Assembly (NCBI GenBank): GCA_029259845.1
Contig: JAJDEI010000221.1
Location: forward strand, 80,380-144,379
Length of the DNA stretch: 64,000 bases
Direction: 5' to 3'
DNA from: Planctomycetaceae bacterium
GTDB taxonomy: Bacteria > Planctomycetota > Planctomycetia > Planctomycetales > Planctomycetaceae
In this document: in pieces, positions 16,256 through 25,310 of the stretch
Position numbering within the stretch: the first letter of the stretch is position 1
Layout of the letters: every line of letters begins with the position of its first letter
Position numbers and translations under genes: made by a program
Notes under the pieces: model-generated
Database searches by the model: none
What the model saw: the letters and a program-made list of their open reading frames with translations, nothing else
Told to the model about the DNA's origin: nothing

Positions 16256-17305
16256 TTATGGCAAAGCGGCCAGGCGATGGGCAGAATTCGGGCGAAACGC
16301 CTCGCGGGCGCAGCCGGCTGCGCCGATGAATCCGGCGTCCGCACCGAGTGTCGCATAGTCGATGACCGTCTTTTCGGCCAAGATGGGGAAGGCGTGATCG
16401 CGGACCACCTGCTTAATCTTTGCCAGGAACCGGCGGCCCAGTGCCGTCTCGTTCCGCCCGAAGGTCATCGCGCCGCCCAGCAGCACCACTTCCGGATTGA
16501 TCGTGTGCATCATGTTGATGGAGCCGATTCCCAGGTAGCGGGCCGTCTCCATAATCAGTTCGTCCGCGAGCGTGTCGCCCTGTTCGGCGGCCTCTGCGAT
16601 CAATTTGGGGTCCAGTTCCCGACCTTGCGAGATCCAGTCGGAGAGGACCGAGATTCGTCCGTCAGCAAGTTGCTGCTCGCAGCGGCGGACCAGAGACAGC
16701 GCGCTGCCGTACAGCTCCAACGCTCCGTGAATGCCGTGAGGCGAGGGCTCGCCTCCGTCCATCTGCACGATCATGTGTCCGCACTCTCCTCCGTGGGAGT
16801 GGGCTCCGGTCAGCAGTTTTCCCTCGATCACGATTCCGCCGCCGATGCCCGTCCCCAGCGTCCAGAACATCAGGCTCCGCGCACTGCTCGCACCACCGAC
16901 CCAGTACTCTCCGTACGCGGCGGCGTTGGCATCGTTCTGAAGCACGGTCGGCTTGCCGAACCGCTCCGCCAGCAGGTCCCGCAGCGGCAGGTTCTCCCAA
17001 CCGGGCAGATTGAACGGATGGAAGATGATCCCCGCCGGAATGTCCATTGTTCCGGGCGCAGCAACTCCCACGCCGACGATTGAATCCCAATCGGTCCCGC
17101 TCTCCTCGATGACCCGCCCGACCGCCTCTTCGATCCGTTGCAGTCCCGCATCCAACCCTTCGCGGAGCCGGTTGGGGCGGCTCTGTTTGGCGAGCGGCGT
17201 GCCCGCATCGTCGACGATGCCGACGTTGATCGACGTGCCGCCGATGTCGATGCCGACGTAGTGGTTGGCGTGATTGGCTGCTCTCACCTGCCCGTTATTC
17301 CTCAT
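16256..17305 (-). CDS. ROK family sugar kinase (glucokinase-like) lacking the zinc cysteines
   Basis: This 349-residue protein begins with the phosphate loop YVGIDIGGTSINVGIVDDAG. It has GVGVAAPGTMDIPAG, NDANAAAYGEYW with the catalytic Asp, and TLGTGIGGGIV, all of the ROK sugar-kinase fold. It likely phosphorylates glucose or a related sugar. The family's usual zinc site CxCGxxGCxE is replaced by SPHGIHGALE: the glycines and Glu remain but all three cysteines are lost. Zinc may be bound differently or not at all. ATG 17305 gives the normal N-terminus; the longer frame to 17389 is unlikely. Confidence 0.88.
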   Translation of the reverse strand: MRNNGQVRAANHANHYVGIDIGGTSINVGIVDDAGTPLAKQSRPNRLREGLDAGLQRIEEAVGRVIEESGTDWDSIVGVGVAAPGTMDIPAGIIFHPFNLPGWENLPLRDLLAERFGKPTVLQNDANAAAYGEYWVGGASSARSLMFWTLGTGIGGGIVIEGKLLTGAHSHGGECGHMIVQMDGGEPSPHGIHGALELYGSALSLVRRCEQQLADGRISVLSDWISQGRELDPKLIAEAAEQGDTLADELIMETARYLGIGSINMMHTINPEVVLLGGAMTFGRNETALGRRFLAKIKQVVRDHAFPILAEKTVIDYATLGADAGFIGAAGCAREAFRPNSAHRLAALP

Positions 17306-17525
17306 GCCCTGCTCACTCAACGACGGTGAATCGTTCGACTCCGGATTTCCACGTGAGGTCGGCCGGATGCCGGCGACTTTGCGGAACACATGACGTCATC
17401 AGGTCCCCCAGGAAGCAGCTTCATCCGAGATCGGCTTGGGCGACAGCCCGTAGGCCCCCATCGCGAATGCACCCCCTCTTTTATCATGGCCACCCGGATG
17501 ACCAATTGCCATGACTCTCCGTTAG

Positions 17526-17568
17526 ACACATTCAAAGTTTCACAAGGGGAGGACATCTCGGCCCATTG
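17526..17568 (+). repeat. Solitary left end of the 60.4-kb TIR element
   Basis: CATTCAAAGTTTCAC followed by GGGGAGGACAT matches the left end of the element at 60390-60546, with about the same spacing up to CCATTG/CAATGG-like bases. The right end is not present nearby, so this is probably a decayed copy. Confidence 0.5.
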
Positions 17569-17617
17569 ACCGTACTCAGTCGTCCCCAGTTCGGTTGTCA
17601 AATACCGTGTGACGCAA

Positions 17618-17690
17618 GTTCTTTACGCCGAAGGCGTTCAACATCACAGCCCAGGGTCGCGAACGAAGCGGGCGCACCCTGGGGGGACTT
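17618..17690. repeat. Short repeat with CCCAGGGT/ACCCTGGG hairpin
   Basis: An 8-bp stem is separated by about 18 bases and preceded by CGAAGGCGTTCAACATC. It is non-coding and lies between truD (ending 17717) and the ROK gene. It may act as a terminator for neither gene; both are transcribed from the minus strand. Confidence 0.5.
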
Positions 17691-17716
17691 CTCGCGTGGT
17701 CGATCGCAAATCCAGG

Positions 17717-18838
17717 TCAACGGGGATCGGCCTCTTCCAAGGGGATCGTTGAATCACCCTGCAACTCGGCGGAACATTCCTGGCCGTACGCCTCGTTTTT
17801 CATAAACTCTCTCAGCAATGAGGTTGCGTACGCGCCCCGGTTGAGCTCGAACCTCAGCCGCAGCCCCGGTTCGGCAGCTTTGATGGTGAGATCGCGCGCC
17901 ACAGCCAACAGAGGGCGGCGAGTTCCGGGCAGCAGTTTTCGCCAGGCGGCAAAGCTGCCCGGCGTCAGTCCAAACACAGCCAGCGCTGCGAGTTCACGAT
18001 CGGCCGCTTCTCCGGTTGGGTGCCGCATTTTCAGGCCAAACATCGGTCCGCTGATGACCGTTTCGCCCTGCTCGAAGCGTTCCTGCTCGCGGGGGGCGTC
18101 TTCGGCCACAAACGGCCCGCCGCTTGCCCGGACCTGCATCACATCCCCCGGCAGCACCCGGTCCAGCAGTCCGTCTCTGATCCGCTTGCTGAGGACTTCG
18201 TTGAAGATGGCCGACTGAACCGCAGACAGTGACAACCGCAGCAGAAACCGCCGGCGGTTCCGAGGAATGTCCCGCTCCGACTTGCGGCCGGCCAGGAGGT
18301 CAAGCCCCAGCGACAAGGTCTCCCCCCCATGGCCGAAGCGTTGGCTGCCGTAGTTGTTGGGGAAACCTCGCTGTCTGATCACCTCGGCGATCGGCGTCGC
18401 CCGCGCGGCGGTGTCGTGGCATGTCTCACGCACAAGCACCTCAAAGCCGTTGCCCTTCAAGTGACCCGTCTTGAGCTTGTTGCCGTGTCTCGCGACCCGG
18501 ATGACTCGGATCGAATCTGTTTCGATCGCCGCGATGCGGTCCTCGCACCGCGCCGGTACGGAGACGTGCTGTCGAGTTATGGCCCGGCGATCCTTCAACC
18601 CGGCGACGCCGACGTCCGCGCGGCCGACGCTGAGCGCCTTCGCGATCTGCTGCGTCAACATTTCCGCAGAGACGTCGCGCTTCTCGATCCACAGAAACAA
18701 ATGGTCGCCCTCCCCGCACGGCTCGTACAGCGGGAGTTCCTCGACGCAAAAGTCCTCCGGTTCACGCTTGATGACGCCACCCACACCGGGTAGTTCCGCC
18801 GTGAGGTAGGGGAGCGGTTTGGTGGCTTGAGGCGACAT
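17717..18838 (-). CDS. truD: tRNA pseudouridine(13) synthase TruD
   Basis: This 373-residue enzyme makes pseudouridine at position 13 of tRNAs. It has the catalytic segment GVAGLKDRRAITRQHVSVP with the active-site Asp, and FGHGGETLSLGLDLLAGRK, FLLRLSLSAVQSAIFNEVLS and the insert domain typical of the TruD family. Length is normal. The ATG overlaps the stop of the PmoA-like gene (shared bases 18836-18840), so the two are co-translated. Confidence 0.94.
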   Translation of the reverse strand: MSPQATKPLPYLTAELPGVGGVIKREPEDFCVEELPLYEPCGEGDHLFLWIEKRDVSAEMLTQQIAKALSVGRADVGVAGLKDRRAITRQHVSVPARCEDRIAAIETDSIRVIRVARHGNKLKTGHLKGNGFEVLVRETCHDTAARATPIAEVIRQRGFPNNYGSQRFGHGGETLSLGLDLLAGRKSERDIPRNRRRFLLRLSLSAVQSAIFNEVLSKRIRDGLLDRVLPGDVMQVRASGGPFVAEDAPREQERFEQGETVISGPMFGLKMRHPTGEAADRELAALAVFGLTPGSFAAWRKLLPGTRRPLLAVARDLTIKAAEPGLRLRFELNRGAYATSLLREFMKNEAYGQECSAELQGDSTIPLEEADPR

Positions 18839-19773
18839 CAGATCCGTTCGATTTCAAACCGAGTATGCGGCCCAGTCGCCCGGATGACACGAGAGCGCGG
18901 CTGCTGCGCCCAGTCGGCCGCCATGTCTGCCGCACGCGCAAGATCAACAGTGCCATTGTGAGCGTGCAGCAGGTATCGCAGCAGCAGGGGCTGTCGCTTC
19001 GTCGTGACGACCGACCCGTCGCGGCAGACCGATGCACTCATCCAACCGTCGCCGCGGACGTGCCACTTTGAGGGAAACGAAACGTTGTCCGGGTGGTCGA
19101 AGTACGTGATTCCCTCGGTGACGACGTGGCGCGCGCCGTCCGAATCAACTGGCACTGGTCCGCTGTAATCCATCCATGCCGCGGGTTGACCGAACAATTC
19201 GGATTCGCCGGTCTTGCCGCTGCTTCCCGTCGGATGCCCCCCGCCAAAGTGAGCCGAGATCGTTTTCGCCATCCGCACGGCGAGGAAGCCGAGATTCGTC
19301 TGTTGAAACTCAATCTCCTCCGCGACTGGCGTGAAGGTCGACTGCAATTCGAGCGTGTACTCTCCGTCGCCCAGCGGGCGCAGGAAGGCGATCAGCTCCT
19401 GTTCGATGAGCGGTTGCGGATCGTGCCCGTCGTACCAACCGAGCCTGACCGCCATTGCTGCCGCCTGATCACCGTCCGCGTAGGCGAGCCATTGCTGTTG
19501 CCGGATGCGGGCGGCCGTGTTGTCGCTCCAGAAGTCGATGCCCAGCAGCTTCTGATGCGCGAACCAGACGGACCGGTGATGGTCATGGTCGGGGGCCCCC
19601 GGATGCCCCATCCGCGTGAGCGACGCCCCGGATCGAGGTCCCCGCATCGGGAAGAAGAACGGCCGCGGAGACTGCGGTCCAAAATGCCACCGCGTCACCT
19701 CCCGTCCGTCAACGCGGAACGACACCTGATGTTCCGGGAGCGGAACGACCTCACAGCGAAACAGGTCAGTCAT
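18838..19773 (-). CDS. PmoA family (DUF6807) protein
   Basis: This 311-residue soluble protein has HFGPQSPRPFFFPMRGPRSG, HPGAPDHDHHRSVWFAH, and WMDYSGPV, hallmarks of the DUF6807 group (annotated as methane oxygenase PmoA family though it is not a monooxygenase). It probably has a beta-sandwich fold and may act on carbohydrates, but this is unproven. The His-rich motif HDHHRS could bind metal or sugar. ATG 19773; it overlaps truD downstream and follows the YndJ-like gene by 54 bp. Confidence 0.8.
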   Translation of the reverse strand: MTDLFRCEVVPLPEHQVSFRVDGREVTRWHFGPQSPRPFFFPMRGPRSGASLTRMGHPGAPDHDHHRSVWFAHQKLLGIDFWSDNTAARIRQQQWLAYADGDQAAAMAVRLGWYDGHDPQPLIEQELIAFLRPLGDGEYTLELQSTFTPVAEEIEFQQTNLGFLAVRMAKTISAHFGGGHPTGSSGKTGESELFGQPAAWMDYSGPVPVDSDGARHVVTEGITYFDHPDNVSFPSKWHVRGDGWMSASVCRDGSVVTTKRQPLLLRYLLHAHNGTVDLARAADMAADWAQQPRSRVIRATGPHTRFEIERI

Positions 19774-19827
19774 GGCGATCGAAACAGGGCGAGGGACCAA
19801 AAGCACCGGACCTATCCGTCAGGCGGT

Positions 19828-20832
19828 TCACGGTGACTCGTCACTATCGTCGACTGGGCGCGGCAACGCCAGTCTCCACCCCACCAGTCCGCACAAGCAC
19901 GTGCCGAAGGCATTCGCAGTACCGTGCAGGGCCCGCATCCAAGGGATATCCAGCCATTCCGGCCCTCCCAGGTACCGCATGCCATACAGGCCCGAGAGCA
20001 CCATCGCCCCCGTCAGACACATCGACGACAGGGATAACAGCAAGCGGCTGGTCGCCGGGATGTCCCTGCGGATGGCCGACGAAAGCTGTAGCCAGGCGGT
20101 GAGCATCGCTGCCAGCGACAGTTCCCAGGCGATCACACTTTCCAGCAGGGGCGTGAAGCCGAAATGCGACGACGTGATGCCGACGGCTGTCAGGGGAATG
20201 CCGGCGATCACGCCCACGCATGCGATTGTTGCCAATCGGCCGGGGTTTGTCCGAGCCGCCCACGCGGTCATGATCGGCAGCAGAATGCCCGCATAGTGAA
20301 AGTGGATGGCGGTCAGCAGGACAATTACTTCCCGGTAACCAAGCGGCCACTGGCCTAACCGCCACAGCATCAACCACGTCGAACCGGCCACGATATACAC
20401 AAGGCCCGCTTCGAGGCACAGCTCAGAAAGCCCGCGCTGGGAGCGACTCCGAAATCGTATCATGCCACATCCCGCGATCAGTCCTGTCACCGCCAGCCAG
20501 GGCAGCGTGAGGAGGGCAGACGTCATCCCTTGAGGGATTATGCATGCGGGCACAAGCAACCATGCCGCCGGCCCTTGCAAGCAGATGACCCATTTGAGCC
20601 ATCGCCGTGCCGAAACAGGCCACCACTCGCGTTGCAACAACGCTAACAACAAGGGAAACAGAACGAGCGGGCTGAACAACAGCAGCGTTACCGCCCACGA
20701 CGTCTGCAGAGGAGCGACGCCCGTCATCACGGCTCGCCACAGCCAGAACGTAGCACCGACACAAAGGCTGATCCGTAGGAACATAAGCCGGCCGGCATGC
20801 AGAACGGTTTTGTCGACGTTTTCCTCAGTCAT
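19828..20832 (-). CDS. YndJ-like membrane protein
   Basis: This 334-residue polytopic protein (about eight to nine hydrophobic helices) contains TAIHFHYAGILLPIM and ALHGTANAFGTCLCGLVGWRL, segments typical of the YndJ family of unknown function. In Bacillus subtilis yndJ lies next to yndH (DUF1990). Here the next gene upstream encodes a DUF1990-like protein and overlaps this one by 8 bp, so the pair is conserved across phyla (established gene order from memory). Confidence 0.8.
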   Translation of the reverse strand: MTEENVDKTVLHAGRLMFLRISLCVGATFWLWRAVMTGVAPLQTSWAVTLLLFSPLVLFPLLLALLQREWWPVSARRWLKWVICLQGPAAWLLVPACIIPQGMTSALLTLPWLAVTGLIAGCGMIRFRSRSQRGLSELCLEAGLVYIVAGSTWLMLWRLGQWPLGYREVIVLLTAIHFHYAGILLPIMTAWAARTNPGRLATIACVGVIAGIPLTAVGITSSHFGFTPLLESVIAWELSLAAMLTAWLQLSSAIRRDIPATSRLLLSLSSMCLTGAMVLSGLYGMRYLGGPEWLDIPWMRALHGTANAFGTCLCGLVGWRLALPRPVDDSDESP

Positions 20833-21454
20833 CTTCGCCCTCCCGGCATGTCACGGGAAGAGCAGGCCGGTCCTGCGATATCGCCGTTGTTGCCGCCTGA
20901 AGAGCCGCCAATGAGTCTCGCGCGAACCGACGCTGCAAGCGACGAATCGCCGGATGGACGGCGCGCGCCAGCCAATGCCGCGGCCGCGCATACGACGACA
21001 GGTCGTACGACACGCGATCATCCGACTTGTCCCACTCAACGCAGAAACACTCCGCTCCTTCAAGCATGTGGCCGCAGAGCGTCGCGTAGGTGATCGCCAG
21101 CCGAGCGGTCTCATCGTCGTCGCACTCGCTGATGTCAATCACGCGGCAGGCGTTCACGCTCCACAAGCCCAGACAACGCGCGACGACCGCCACAGTTTGC
21201 CCGAGACGAGCAGCTCGGTGAGACGGGTGTACGGCGATCCAACCGCCGGGAAACTGCTTCCACTGCGAGACGGCAGCCCGCGCGGCAGCGAATGCGTCCG
21301 CGCCACTTCCCAGGCAGCCGCGATGATGATTGCGGACGAATCCGGCGGGAACAGGGTCGGGAATACGAACGTCGTCAGAGAAAACCGCCTCCCGCTCCTG
21401 ACAGCGGACGTATCGGTCGAGAACGGCAGTGGTCGGATGTTTCAGGCAAATCAT
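20825..21454 (-). CDS. DUF1990 (YndH-like) protein
   Basis: This 209-residue protein contains FAAARAAVSQWKQFPGGWI, VVARCLGLWSVNACRVIDI, YATLCGHMLEGAECFCVEW and RVSYDLSSYARPRHWLAR, all fitting DUF1990, a START-like beta fold of unknown function that may bind a lipid-like ligand. It is the first gene of the run DUF1990-YndJ-PmoA-TruD on the minus strand. The stop overlaps the YndJ-like start, suggesting a common unit. Confidence 0.82.
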   Translation of the reverse strand: MICLKHPTTAVLDRYVRCQEREAVFSDDVRIPDPVPAGFVRNHHRGCLGSGADAFAAARAAVSQWKQFPGGWIAVHPSHRAARLGQTVAVVARCLGLWSVNACRVIDISECDDDETARLAITYATLCGHMLEGAECFCVEWDKSDDRVSYDLSSYARPRHWLARAVHPAIRRLQRRFARDSLAALQAATTAISQDRPALPVTCREGEDD

Positions 21455-21894
21455 GGCGGCAACCTCTCCGGGAGCACAGACCGCAATCGGAGGCTGTCCT
21501 TAACAGGCGAATCGCTGTGCCGCGATCAATGATCGAGCCGATTTGTGGAGCGCTGCGATGAAGAGCGGTGGCGTCGGCTGACAGCGTCGCGAAACCCGCC
21601 GGCCGAGTGACCGCTGGGCGGTTCTCGGCAGAGAAGGGAAATGCGGATCAAGCGGATCGGAGCCGATCTGGGCGGATCGGATTGCTGGTCTGCTATGATC
21701 CCCGGCAATCTGCGGCTATCCGTTTCATCCGCGTTTCCGTTGTCTCCATGCGACCAGCAGTCTCCATGTGGCCAACATCGGCCGGACAGCGGGCGACCGG
21801 CTCGCTGTCCCGTTCCTCACGCCAGGACCCTGAACTGCGGAAGCGGCTGACCTCGAATGACTGACGAGAGTGTTGTGGATTCAAGCTTGGTGGC
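21455..21894. other. Intergenic region with an inverted-end repeat, no gene
   Basis: Nothing codes convincingly here. It separates the DUF1990 gene start (21454, minus) and the end of the Uma2 gene (21895, minus). A repeat element occupies 21636-21738. The rest shows no hairpin or promoter I can support. Confidence 0.6.
21636..21738. repeat. Inverted-end element with GCGGAT motifs
   Basis: The left end GGGAAATGCGGATCAAGCGG and right end (reverse complement) GGAAACGCGGATGAAACGG are imperfect inverted copies about 100 bp apart. The interior repeats CGGATCGG/CGATC motifs. It has the same two-ended architecture as other repeats in this window. Confidence 0.55.
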
Positions 21895-22590
21895 CTAGAC
21901 GTCCTGTCCCGACTGCCGCAGACGTTCTCGGAGCCTTGCCAGTTCCTCCTCAGCCGCCTCGCGGGCCGCGCGTTCGATCTCCCGCTGGCGGTGTTCGAAC
22001 TCCCGCTGGCGGCGTTCGAACTCTCCTTCGGTGAGCAGTGTCTCACCCGTGGCGAGATCCTGCAGGACCAGCGAGCAGCTCTCCAGCCGCAGCTTCAGAC
22101 CGAGCGTTTCCGAGATGAGCCAGCCGTCTGCGTCCGGCTCGAGGACGCAGAAATCGTCGTCCGCCTTGCGGAAACCTCGCAGTGGCGGGTCGAGGTAATC
22201 GCTGGTCGGGTCGTACAGAAAGTATTCCTGGACCCCAATCGTGTCGAACACCCGCGGCTTGAAGACCGTGTCCTCGCGCTGCGACCCGCGTGAGGTGATT
22301 TCAAACACAACTTGCGGCGGCGAAGGCTCCTCCCAGATCTTGTAGACCCTCCGGAGATGGGGATCGCAGTCGGTGATCACGAACACATCGGGCACAATGA
22401 ACTTGCGGGGGTTGCCTTCTTCGTAGTAGACGAGCAGGTTTGCAGCGACATACGTATTCTGCTCACGGTATCGCCACTTCAGCATGTCACGCAGGCGGAT
22501 GATCCATTCGATGTGAACGTCGGTCTCACCCATCGGCTGGCCATCGGATTCGGGGTAGTCGATCTCGACCGGCGTGGAAGCGGCGCTCAT
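21895..22590 (-). CDS. Uma2 family (DUF820) nuclease-like protein with helical tail
   Basis: This 231-residue protein has PDVFVITDCDP (motif Asp), then PPQVVFEITSRGSQRED (E-x-T...K-like), KPRVFDTIGVQEYFLYDP and LGLKLRLE, the Uma2 arrangement. After residue 175 comes a strongly charged coiled-coil-like tail made of repeated (R/F)EHRQRE units, as seen in many cyanobacterial and planctomycete Uma2 proteins. It starts 3 bp after gltA, so it is likely co-transcribed. The function in the cell is unknown. Confidence 0.82.
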   Translation of the reverse strand: MSAASTPVEIDYPESDGQPMGETDVHIEWIIRLRDMLKWRYREQNTYVAANLLVYYEEGNPRKFIVPDVFVITDCDPHLRRVYKIWEEPSPPQVVFEITSRGSQREDTVFKPRVFDTIGVQEYFLYDPTSDYLDPPLRGFRKADDDFCVLEPDADGWLISETLGLKLRLESCSLVLQDLATGETLLTEGEFERRQREFEHRQREIERAAREAAEEELARLRERLRQSGQDV

Positions 22591-22593
22591 GGT

Positions 22594-23880
22594 TCATCCT
22601 CGCTGGTCAAACGGCACGTAATTTCGGTTGCGTTCGCCGAGGTAGACCTGCCGCGGGCGTTGGATCCGTTTTTCCTGGTCGACCATCAACTCTTGCCATT
22701 GGGCCAGCCAGCCGACCGTTCTCGGGATCGCGAACATCACCGGGAACATGGTCGTTGGCAGCCCGATCGCCTGATAGATGAGACCGGAGTAGAAGTCGAC
22801 ATTCGGGTACAACTTGCGTTCGACGAAATACTCGTCTTCGAGGGCGATCCGCTCCAGCTCGAGGGCGACATCCAGTAAGGGAGTGCGACCGGTCACTTCG
22901 AAAACTTCGTCCGCACACTCCTTGATAATCCGGGCACGCGGATCGTAGTTCTTGTAGACGCGGTGCCCGAAGCCCATCAGACGCATTTCGCCCTTCTTCA
23001 CGCGGTCGATGTAGCCCGGCACGTTCTTGAGATCACCGATCTCATTGAGCATCTTGAGGACCGCCTCGTTTGCTCCGCCGTGCAATGGTCCGTACAGGGC
23101 GGCAGCCGCCCCGGCGAGGGCCGAATAGGGATCGGCATCCGAGGAACCAATCGCCCGCATCACACTGGCCGAGCAGTTCTGTTCGTGGTCGGCATGCAGG
23201 ATGAACAGGATGTCCAGCGCCCGCACGAGCGCCGGCTCCGGCGTGTACGGGTTGTCCGTCATCTTGAACATCATGTGCAGGAAGTTTTCAGTGTAGTTCC
23301 GGTCGTTCTTCGGATAGTTGTACGGATGGCCCTGCGAATGCCGATAGGTGAACGCCGCCAGCGTAGGCACCTTGGCGATCAGCCGCTTCGCTTGCAGCAT
23401 GCGGTTTGCCTCGCAGTGCACCTCCTTGGCTTCGGGGTAGAAGGTCGAGAGCGCGGCCACCGTGCTGATCAACATTCCCATGGGATGCGCGTCGTAACGG
23501 AACGTCGCCATTTGTTCCTTGATGTTTTCGTGCACCATCGTGTGCATGCGCAGCGACTGTACCCATTCGTCCAATTGCGGCTGACTGGGCAACTCGCCGT
23601 ACAACAACAGGTACGCGACCTCTTTGAAGGTGCACTTCTCCGCGAGTTGCTCGATCGGATATCCCCGGTACTCCAGGATGCCCCGATCGCCGTCGATATA
23701 CGTCACCGTGCTCTGGCAGGAGGCCGTGTTCGTGTAACCGGGATCGTATGTCATCATCCCGAAATCACCGCTTTCGACTTTGATCTGTCGCAGGTCCATT
23801 GCCCGGATCGTGTCGTGCTCGATCGGAATCTCGTACGTCTTGCCGGTTCGGTTGTCGGTAATCGTCAGGGTGTTAGGCAT
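22594..23880 (-). CDS. gltA: Citrate synthase
   Basis: This 428-residue enzyme condenses oxaloacetate and acetyl-CoA to citrate in the TCA cycle. Residues for catalysis are in LHADHEQNCSASVMR, GFGHRVYKNYDPRARI and NVDFYSGLIYQAIGLP (Asp). The N-terminal DNRTGKTYEIPIE segment is typical of the long bacterial (type II) form, which is often regulated by NADH in other bacteria. The start is ATG 23880. Just upstream, in place of a clear ribosome site, is a CCCTGATCCCCGA-like tract. Confidence 0.97.
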   Translation of the reverse strand: MPNTLTITDNRTGKTYEIPIEHDTIRAMDLRQIKVESGDFGMMTYDPGYTNTASCQSTVTYIDGDRGILEYRGYPIEQLAEKCTFKEVAYLLLYGELPSQPQLDEWVQSLRMHTMVHENIKEQMATFRYDAHPMGMLISTVAALSTFYPEAKEVHCEANRMLQAKRLIAKVPTLAAFTYRHSQGHPYNYPKNDRNYTENFLHMMFKMTDNPYTPEPALVRALDILFILHADHEQNCSASVMRAIGSSDADPYSALAGAAAALYGPLHGGANEAVLKMLNEIGDLKNVPGYIDRVKKGEMRLMGFGHRVYKNYDPRARIIKECADEVFEVTGRTPLLDVALELERIALEDEYFVERKLYPNVDFYSGLIYQAIGLPTTMFPVMFAIPRTVGWLAQWQELMVDQEKRIQRPRQVYLGERNRNYVPFDQRG

Positions 23881-23918
23881 GGTCGGGAGTCGCGGATCGG
23901 GGGATCGGGGGTCAGGGA
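23881..23918 (-). repeat. CCCTGATCCCC-type tract before gltA start
   Basis: On the minus strand the bases directly before the gltA ATG read CCCTGACCCCCGATCCCCCG and then CGACTCCCGACC. This matches the tandem tract before ettA (36711-36765) in the same orientation relative to the start codon. No Shine-Dalgarno is evident. Confidence 0.75.
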
Positions 23919-23941
23919 AACAGCACGGGACGGATTCCGTG

Positions 23942-24982
23942 CTAGTCCCCGTTCATTTTAGCCGCCTGCCGGGTGTTCTCCAGCAGACTGCGCTCCAGGA
24001 CGTCTTTGGCTTTGTCGAAGTAGGACTGCCAGGTGATTTCCGGTTGTCCGTCTCTCAGGCAGTCGCGGACTTTCTGCAGAGTGTTTCGAGCCATGTGGGG
24101 GCAGCGGTTGCACGCACAGGTCTCGCCGGTTTCCGTCATGATGCCCGGCACGGGAATGTAGGCGTGCTGCGGGGCGGATCGTTTGAGCGGGTGGATCATT
24201 TCCGATTCGGTCGCCACGAGAATCGTTGCCGGCTTGTCGAGCGACATGCAAAACTGCCGCATTTTCTCCGTCCCGCCGACGAAATCGCTCACCTCCAGAA
24301 TGTTCTGCGGACATTCCGGATGGGCCACGACCAGGGACCCCGGATGGTTCCGCTTGGCCCGCAGTAGGTCCTGCAGGCTGAACATCTCGTGCACCATACA
24401 GGCTCCCGGCCACAGAATCATCTCGCGGCCGGTCACTTCCATCAGATATCGGCCGAGATGCTGGTCCGGCACGAACAGGATCTCCTTGTCCTCAGGGACG
24501 CGTTCCTCAATCAACTCGCGGGCGTTGCCGCTGGTGACAATCCAGTCGCACAGGCTCTTGACCGCAGCGGACGTGTTGATGTAGGCGACAGTCACGAAGT
24601 CCCGTTCCTCGTCGCGCAGCTCCTTCTGAAATGCCGCCAACCGATCGGGCGGGCAGCTCTCAGCGAGCGAACATCCGGCCAGTAAGTCGGGAATGAGCAC
24701 CCGTTTCTGGCGGTTCATGATCTTGGCTGACTCGGCCATGAAGTGCACGCCGGCAAACACAATCGTCGACTGCCCGACCTGCGTCGCGTCCCGCGCGAGT
24801 TTCAGCGAGTCTCCCGTGTAATCGGCGATGTCCTGAATCTCGCCGTCGACATAAAAATGCGCAAGAATCACCGCGTCCTTCTCGACTTTCAGACGATCGA
24901 TCTCGTCCATCAAATCGAGCGGATCTTCGAACGACCGCTCATCGCGGTCGTCGGCCAGGATGGGGCTCAGATTGCTCATCAA
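23942..24982 (-). CDS. nadA: Quinolinate synthase
   Basis: This 346-residue enzyme makes quinolinate from iminoaspartate and dihydroxyacetone phosphate in NAD synthesis, using a [4Fe-4S] cluster. It contains [58 protein letters not shown] and [14 protein letters not shown], which include the ligand cysteines. Length is normal for the long form. It is transcribed on the minus strand, 61 bp ahead of gltA's start. Confidence 0.96.
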   Translation of the reverse strand: MMSNLSPILADDRDERSFEDPLDLMDEIDRLKVEKDAVILAHFYVDGEIQDIADYTGDSLKLARDATQVGQSTIVFAGVHFMAESAKIMNRQKRVLIPDLLAGCSLAESCPPDRLAAFQKELRDEERDFVTVAYINTSAAVKSLCDWIVTSGNARELIEERVPEDKEILFVPDQHLGRYLMEVTGREMILWPGACMVHEMFSLQDLLRAKRNHPGSLVVAHPECPQNILEVSDFVGGTEKMRQFCMSLDKPATILVATESEMIHPLKRSAPQHAYIPVPGIMTETGETCACNRCPHMARNTLQKVRDCLRDGQPEITWQSYFDKAKDVLERSLLENTRQAAKMNGD

Positions 24983-25310
24983 GACACCTCGCTGCGGGAA
25001 TTATAGCCGGTGAGCGCCCCGTTTGCATGCGGTCGGCCGGTTCTCCGGCTCCCGTCGGCAGGGTGAACGTTTTGTTGAAGTTGGGGCGTCGCGCCAACGG
25101 CGGCCAACGCCGTTGGCTCCGGACTAACACCAATCCACGATTTCGGTTAGCCCGGAGGCATCGGCGACGGCGGATCACCGGCAATCTCCCCATCATGAAA
25201 CACACGTTCGCACAGTTCCCGCCGATCGTTGTCGGGAATTCTGCGCCGTATTGAGCTAGAATCGGCACCGGCCCGTTTTTCTCATCGAACCTGCACCCCG
25301 GAGATCCCCC
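24983..25310. other. Intergenic region with a hairpin repeat, no gene
   Basis: This lies between divergent nadA and the isomerase gene. At 25092-25165 the sequence has CCAACGG..CCGTTGG and then CTCCGGACTAAC with GTTAGCCCGGAG, two inverted pairs, resembling short repeats known in planctomycetes. No other structure is seen. Confidence 0.6.
25092..25165. repeat. Two-hairpin short repeat
   Basis: CCAACGG and CCGTTGG pair closely; CTCCGGACTAAC and GTTAGCCCGGAG pair about 30 bp apart. It is non-coding and lies in the nadA/isomerase divergent region. Confidence 0.55.

Larger units (their letters stand above)
17306..17716. other. Intergenic region with repeats, no gene
   Basis: There is no credible ORF. 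From 17526 a 40-bp stretch (ATTCAAAGTTTCAC..GGGGAGGACAT) matches the left end of the element at 60390. From about 17618 there is the motif CGAAGGCGTTCAACATCAC followed by a hairpin CCCAGGGT..ACCCTGGG (17650-17683), a form of short repeat found repeatedly in planctomycete genomes (from memory, not checked). Confidence 0.6.

Noticed and set aside
21455..21894. tRNA or small RNA gene in the DUF1990/Uma2 gap
   Set aside because: I looked for a T-loop (GTTCGAATC-like) and a cloverleaf and found none; repeats explain the structure seen.
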